A stretch of DNA of 8,453 nt from Casimicrobiaceae bacterium (GTDB taxonomy: Bacteria; Pseudomonadota; Gammaproteobacteria; Burkholderiales; Casimicrobiaceae). The number at the start of each line of letters is the position of its first letter. The stretch's first letter is position 1. The notes under the pieces are model-generated. The model made no database searches, was not told the origin of the DNA, and saw only the letters and a program-made list of their open reading frames with translations. Positions 5,515-8,453 of this stretch are shown here, in pieces. The translations under genes and the position numbers were made by a program. The stretch covers positions 1-8,453 of the forward strand of contig CATPAO010000377.1 of NCBI GenBank assembly GCA_955652025.1, in the 5' to 3' direction.

Positions 5515-6282
5515 ATGAGGCACCTTGGCGCACGCAGTCTCGCCCTCGTGGTCGGCGCGGTTCTGTCGATCGCCACGATCACCGTCTACAGCGCGGAAGA
5601 TGGCCACTGGAGCTACAGCGGCGCGACCGGCCCGGCGAAGTGGGGCACTCTGGAAAAGGATTTCACACAGTGCAAGCTGGGCCAAGCGCAGTCTCCGATC
5701 GATATCCCGGACGCCAGTGCCCGGAAAGGCGACTTGGCGTCGCTGCTGTTCGCCTACAAGCCTTCGCCGCTCAAGATCATCGACAACGGTCACACGATCC
5801 AAGTCGACTACGCCCCCGGCAGCTTCGTCACCGTCGACGGAAAGGGGTACGAGTTGGTGCAGTTCCACTTCCACAAACCGAGCGAGGAGAAGATCGACGG
5901 CAAGGCCCATGACATGGTTGCGCACCTGGTGCACCGGGGTCCAGGCGGCAAGCTCGCCGTCGTCGCCGTCCTGCTCGACACCGGTAAGGAAAACCGGCTC
6001 ATCAAGACGCTATGGGACAACCTGCCGAAAGATAAAGGGAAGGAAAACGCCGTCGACGCGGTCAAGATCAACGCGGTGGACTTGCTCCCGACGAACAAGG
6101 GCTATTACACCTACGCCGGGTCATTGACGACGCCGCCATGCAGCGAGGACGTGACCTGGTTCGTTTTGAAAACGCCGGTGCAGGTCTCGGCCGATGAGAT
6201 TGCGCACTTCGCGAAGGCCTACCCCATGAACGCGCGCCCCGTCCAGCCGCTCAACGACCGGGACATCCAGGCCACGCGATAG
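5515..6282 (+). CDS. Periplasmic alpha-class carbonic anhydrase
   Basis: This 255-residue enzyme interconverts CO2 and bicarbonate with a zinc ion. Residues 1-27 are a signal peptide (core ALVVGAVLSIATITV, cleavage likely after YSA), so it acts in the periplasm. The alpha-CA fold follows: HWSYSG, QSPIDI (59-64), and NGH at 91-93, where His93 matches the proton-shuttle His64 of human CA II. In ELVQFHFHKPSE, zinc ligands are His118 and His120 and the gate-keeping Glu is in PSE. In MVAHLVH the third zinc ligand is His137. SLTTPPC (203-209) holds Thr205, the Thr199 equivalent. Cys53 and Cys209 are placed to form the disulfide usual in bacterial alpha-CAs. The residue two before the third His, Glu117 in human CA II, is Val135 here. 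Length is normal. The gene has its own strong SD and stands alone; no terminator with a T run follows, though a small GC hairpin lies near 6321-6338. Confidence 0.95.
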   Translation: MRHLGARSLALVVGAVLSIATITVYSAEDGHWSYSGATGPAKWGTLEKDFTQCKLGQAQSPIDIPDASARKGDLASLLFAYKPSPLKIIDNGHTIQVDYAPGSFVTVDGKGYELVQFHFHKPSEEKIDGKAHDMVAHLVHRGPGGKLAVVAVLLDTGKENRLIKTLWDNLPKDKGKENAVDAVKINAVDLLPTNKGYYTYAGSLTTPPCSEDVTWFVLKTPVQVSADEIAHFAKAYPMNARPVQPLNDRDIQATR

Positions 6283-6365
6283 GCACCAACGCGCCTTTCG
6301 CGTCTCGCTCGGCATGGCTGCCTGCGCCCGAGGCGAGGTGCCGGGCCAACGCGTAATCCGGCGCA

Positions 6366-7341
6366 GCGCACGCTGAACGGCGCCGAATAAGGCCGGCCGA
6401 GCGCGATGCCTGACGCGACGGTCTGCACCGGCTTGACGTACACCTTGGCGGTACGCTTGTTGTTGCGCGTGTCGACGAGCTCTACCGGACCTTCGACCAT
6501 CTCGAGCATGGTTACGTCGCCCGGCGCGACGGTCTGCAACGTCCCGAGCTTCGACAGCCGGTTGATCGCGCGCGCGGGGTTGGCGGTCGCCATGGTCACC
6601 ACGTCGTCGAGGCTGAAGCGCATCTTCAGGAACTTGCTCATCACCCAGGTGAGGAAGGGCGTGCCCGGCGTGTTGCCGGAAAAGACGTGCAGGTCGGACG
6701 AGATCGAATCGGGAAGCACTCCCTGCGCCATCGCCGCCTCGGCCACCGTGTGGTCGAAGCTGCCGCCGCCGCAGCAGGTCCAGGATCTGCGACATGAGCT
6801 GCGGCGTCTCGACGCCGCCGATATGGCACATGATCTTGGCGCCGATGCCCGACGTCTCGCAGGCCTTGATCGCGCGCTCGAGCGGCTCGACGCCATGCTG
6901 CGCGTTCACGTTCTCCGACATGCGCACCTTGATACCCAACGCGATGTCGGCGTTTTCCGTGACCGTCCGCGCCGCGGGCTCGATCTGCGCGAGGTCGTAG
7001 AGCCGTGTGCGGGTCGACGCGACGATAACGCGCCGATAGCCCGCGAAGTTGTTCGCACCTGCATCGCCGGCGGACACGGCGGTCGTGGTTCCCTGGAACG
7101 GGACCAGCTCGTCGGCAGCAATGCCGATCGCGGAGCCATACGGCTACGTGTGCGCATGCAGATCGACGAGGCCCGGTGTCACGAGTCGGCCCGCGGCGTT
7201 GATCACTTTCAGCGCCCGCTCGGCGGGAATATCGGCCTGCACGACCTCGATCACCCCGTTGCGGATCCCGATGTCGCGCACACCGCGCAGACGCTGGCTC
7301 GGGTCGAGGACGTCGCCGCCCCTGATGAGCAGATCGAACGC
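6366..7341 (-). pseudogene. Decayed amidohydrolase/deacetylase-family metallohydrolase
   Basis: Pieces of one gene read on the minus strand. Residues AFDLLIRGGDVLDPSQRLRG to LVTPGLVDLHAHT (7341 to 7147) give the N-terminal strands and the HxH metal motif. TAG at 7144-7146 interrupts the frame, which then continues PYGSAIGIAADELVPFQGTT through ENADIALGIKVR and GAKIMCHIGG to LLR near 6775. Reading then shifts frame: GGGSFDHTVAEAAMAQG, SSDLHVFSGNTPGTPF, WVMSKFL, TANPARAINRLSKLGTL, PGDVTMLEMVEGP, DTRNNKRTAKVYVKPVQTVA and the end PYSAPFSVR (6366). Compared with the family as I know it, about 20 residues are missing near 7000 and about 40-50 near 6770, the latter including an LTH metal-ligand segment. 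The codon after the expected end is TGC, not a stop, and no start codon precedes the N-terminus. Intact relatives are cytoplasmic amidohydrolases of about 400 residues with poorly defined substrates. Non-functional with high confidence. Confidence 0.9.
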
Positions 7342-8026
7342 GTTGGGCCGGCGATGGTGGACGGCCGCAGCAGAATGGTCCCTGCAAGTAAACGCATCGC
7401 ACGGCGCGTCCATTGCTGTGCGCATCGATCGCTGGGAAACGCGGGCGGGCGAACGGTGGTTGCTCGCGGGTCCGTCCGGCAGCGGTAAGTCCACAGCGCT
7501 TGCGCTACTGACTGGTTTGTTGCGCCCGACGGCCGGCACGATCGTCGTTGCAGGCCAGGACATCGGCGAGTTGCACGGAAGCACGCTCGATCGATGGCGC
7601 GGGCGAACGATCGGATTCGTGCCGCAGCGGCTTCATCTCGTGCCGGGCCTTTCGGTGCTCGATAACTTGCTGCTCGCCCAATATCTGGCCGGGCGACGAA
7701 GCGATGCCCAGGTCGCGCGTGAAGCGTTGGCATCGGTGGGGATGACAGAATTTCTCGGACGGCAACCTGCGACGCTGTCGCAGGGGCAGGCGCAACGCGT
7801 CGCGGTCGCGCGCGCGGTGGTCAACGGACCGGCGCTCCTGATCGCGGACGAGCCGACGGCGAGCCTCGACGACGAGCACGCCGAGCGGACGCTCGCGCTA
7901 CTGACAGCGCATGCCGCGCGGTGCGGCGCGACGTTGGTTGTCGCATCGCACGATGGCCGGATTCGCCACGCGTTTCCCCGGCGATTCGATCTGCGGCCCG
8001 GCGCCGCGCCACTCGACGCCGAATGA
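7325..8026 (+). CDS. ABC transporter ATP-binding protein
   Basis: From ATG 7325 the product has 233 residues. All motifs of an ABC ATPase are present: Walker A GPSGSGKST (49-57), Q-loop FVPQ (Gln101), signature LSQGQAQ (151-157), Walker B LLIADEP (171-177), D-loop SLDD and switch His209 (ASHD). It is of the LolD/MacB-like class that pairs with FtsX-type permeases, and the next gene is such a permease, coupled by an ATGA overlap (8023-8026). It powers the transporter from the cytoplasmic side of the inner membrane. The start is uncertain. Family-like sequence begins only around LQVNASHGASIAV (20-32). The first 19 residues are unlike the family, have no SD and overlap the 5' remains of the minus-strand pseudogene. 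The true start may have been lost, or may be ATG 7375 if one C in the following run is extra. Confidence 0.88.
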   Translation: MSRSNALGRRWWTAAAEWSLQVNASHGASIAVRIDRWETRAGERWLLAGPSGSGKSTALALLTGLLRPTAGTIVVAGQDIGELHGSTLDRWRGRTIGFVPQRLHLVPGLSVLDNLLLAQYLAGRRSDAQVAREALASVGMTEFLGRQPATLSQGQAQRVAVARAVVNGPALLIADEPTASLDDEHAERTLALLTAHAARCGATLVVASHDGRIRHAFPRRFDLRPGAAPLDAE

Positions 8027-8453
8027 ATCTGTTCCGCCTCAGCGCTTCGTACATCCGGCGCAGCGGATTGGCCACGGCGCTCAACCTGCTGTTGCTGACG
8101 CTCGGCGTCGCGACGATCGCTCTGTTGCTGATTCTCTCGCACGAGCTCGAAACGCGCCTGACACGCGATGCGCGTGGCGTCGACCTCGTGGTGGGAGCCA
8201 AAGGGAGTCCGCTGCAACTGATCCTGTCGGGCGTTTTTCACGTGGACGTTCCCACCGGCAACATCCCGCTGGACGAGGCGCAGAAGCTCCGGCGCGATTC
8301 GCGCGTAGCGGAGCTGATTTCCTTGAGCCTCGGCGACAGTTACGCCGGCTTTCGTATCGTTGGCACCGAAACAGCGCTCGTCACGCATTATGGAGCGACG
8401 CTCGCTTCCGGCCGCTTGTGGAATGCGCCCTTCGAGGCGGTAGTGGGATCGGA
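8023..8453 (+). CDS. ABC transporter permease, FtsX/MacB type, cut off by window edge
   Basis: The ATG at 8023 overlaps the ATPase stop as ATGA, indicating translational coupling in one operon. The visible 143 residues begin MNLFRLSASYIRRSGLATAL. One membrane helix follows (about 17-38, TALNLLLLTLGVATIALLLIL), then a periplasmic region: ARGVDLVVGAKGSPLQLILS, GVFHVDVPTGNIPLDEAQKL, SLSLGDSYAGFRIVGTE, HYGATLASGRLW and EAVVGS. This is the N-terminal helix plus the start of the MacB-like periplasmic domain. The VVGAKGSP.QLIL.GVFH.DVP.GNIPL pattern is that of a permease subtype common in Proteobacteria. As I recall, it often sits with DUF2796/DUF3299 genes in loci tied to zinc or other metals; those partners would lie beyond the right edge. 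Substrate not determinable here. Confidence 0.92.
   Translation, partial: MNLFRLSASYIRRSGLATALNLLLLTLGVATIALLLILSHELETRLTRDARGVDLVVGAKGSPLQLILSGVFHVDVPTGNIPLDEAQKLRRDSRVAELISLSLGDSYAGFRIVGTETALVTHYGATLASGRLWNAPFEAVVGS

Noticed and set aside
5485..5934. Minus-strand open frame inside the carbonic anhydrase gene
   Set aside because: It is antisense to a clearly identified enzyme, with no independent evidence.
6321..6338. Small hairpin after the carbonic anhydrase gene as a terminator
   Set aside because: The stem is seven pairs with a bulged G and no T run follows, so terminator function is not supported.
6406..7488. Plus-strand open frame of 360 codons
   Set aside because: It lies opposite the amidohydrolase pseudogene, whose minus-strand pieces match a known family. 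The plus-strand product has no family motif, and its openness is an effect of GC-rich codons.
1..8453. tRNA, rRNA, CRISPR array, intact insertion sequence or transposase
   Set aside because: I looked for cloverleaf-type sequence, spaced direct repeats, transposase motifs and flanking inverted repeats and found none that hold up by eye.

Overview
The window is GC-rich, and its proteins read most like Burkholderiaceae (Burkholderia sensu lato). This rests on the style of the small hypothetical proteins, strong GC preference at third codon positions, and Shine-Dalgarno (SD) sites of the AGGAGG type. The assignment is from pattern recognition only, with no database search. The layout looks like an accessory or eroding chromosomal region. 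It has many short genes on both strands, long gaps without convincing coding, two decayed genes (a PsiE fragment and an amidohydrolase pseudogene), and ordinary enzyme, regulator and transporter genes among them.

Left part (1-1684). A secreted small protein on the minus strand runs off the left edge. A 58-residue basic protein (631-807) follows. About 410 bases without a convincing gene lead to a GTG-started membrane protein with a bacterial PH domain (1220-1684).

Middle (1685-4302). This is a cluster of small genes. On the minus strand are a 136-residue protein with a conserved-looking C-terminal block (2159-2569) and, downstream of it, a proline/glutamate-rich reading frame (1744-2112). 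A gap of about 570 bases holds only hairpins. Then come a 72-residue single-span membrane protein (3137-3355), a convergent 63-residue excisionase-type helix-turn-helix protein (3365-3556), a 22-codon mini-ORF whose C-terminus resembles the tail of the 72-residue protein (3661-3729), an 84-residue unknown protein (3778-4032), and the C-terminal half of a PsiE-type membrane protein (4060-4302).

Right part (4303-8453). An AraC-type regulator fused to a GyrI-like effector-binding domain (4434-5366) carries a good internal ribosome binding site just before the effector domain. A periplasmic alpha-carbonic anhydrase (5515-6282) follows with a strong SD. A minus-strand amidohydrolase/deacetylase gene (about 6366-7341) is clearly dead: it has an in-frame TAG, two internal deletions, a frameshift, a lost start and a lost stop. 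Its broken 5' end abuts, and overlaps on the opposite strand, the start of an ABC transporter ATPase (7325-8026). The ATPase is coupled by an ATGA overlap to an FtsX/MacB-type permease (8023 to the right edge).

Working together. The ATPase and permease form one exporter or substrate-handling complex. The AraC-GyrI protein is probably an effector-responsive regulator of unknown targets. The carbonic anhydrase works alone in the periplasm. No wholly new multi-gene system can be demonstrated. The best leads are the internal start in the AraC-GyrI gene, the paired small membrane tails around the helix-turn-helix gene, and the pseudogene/ABC junction.
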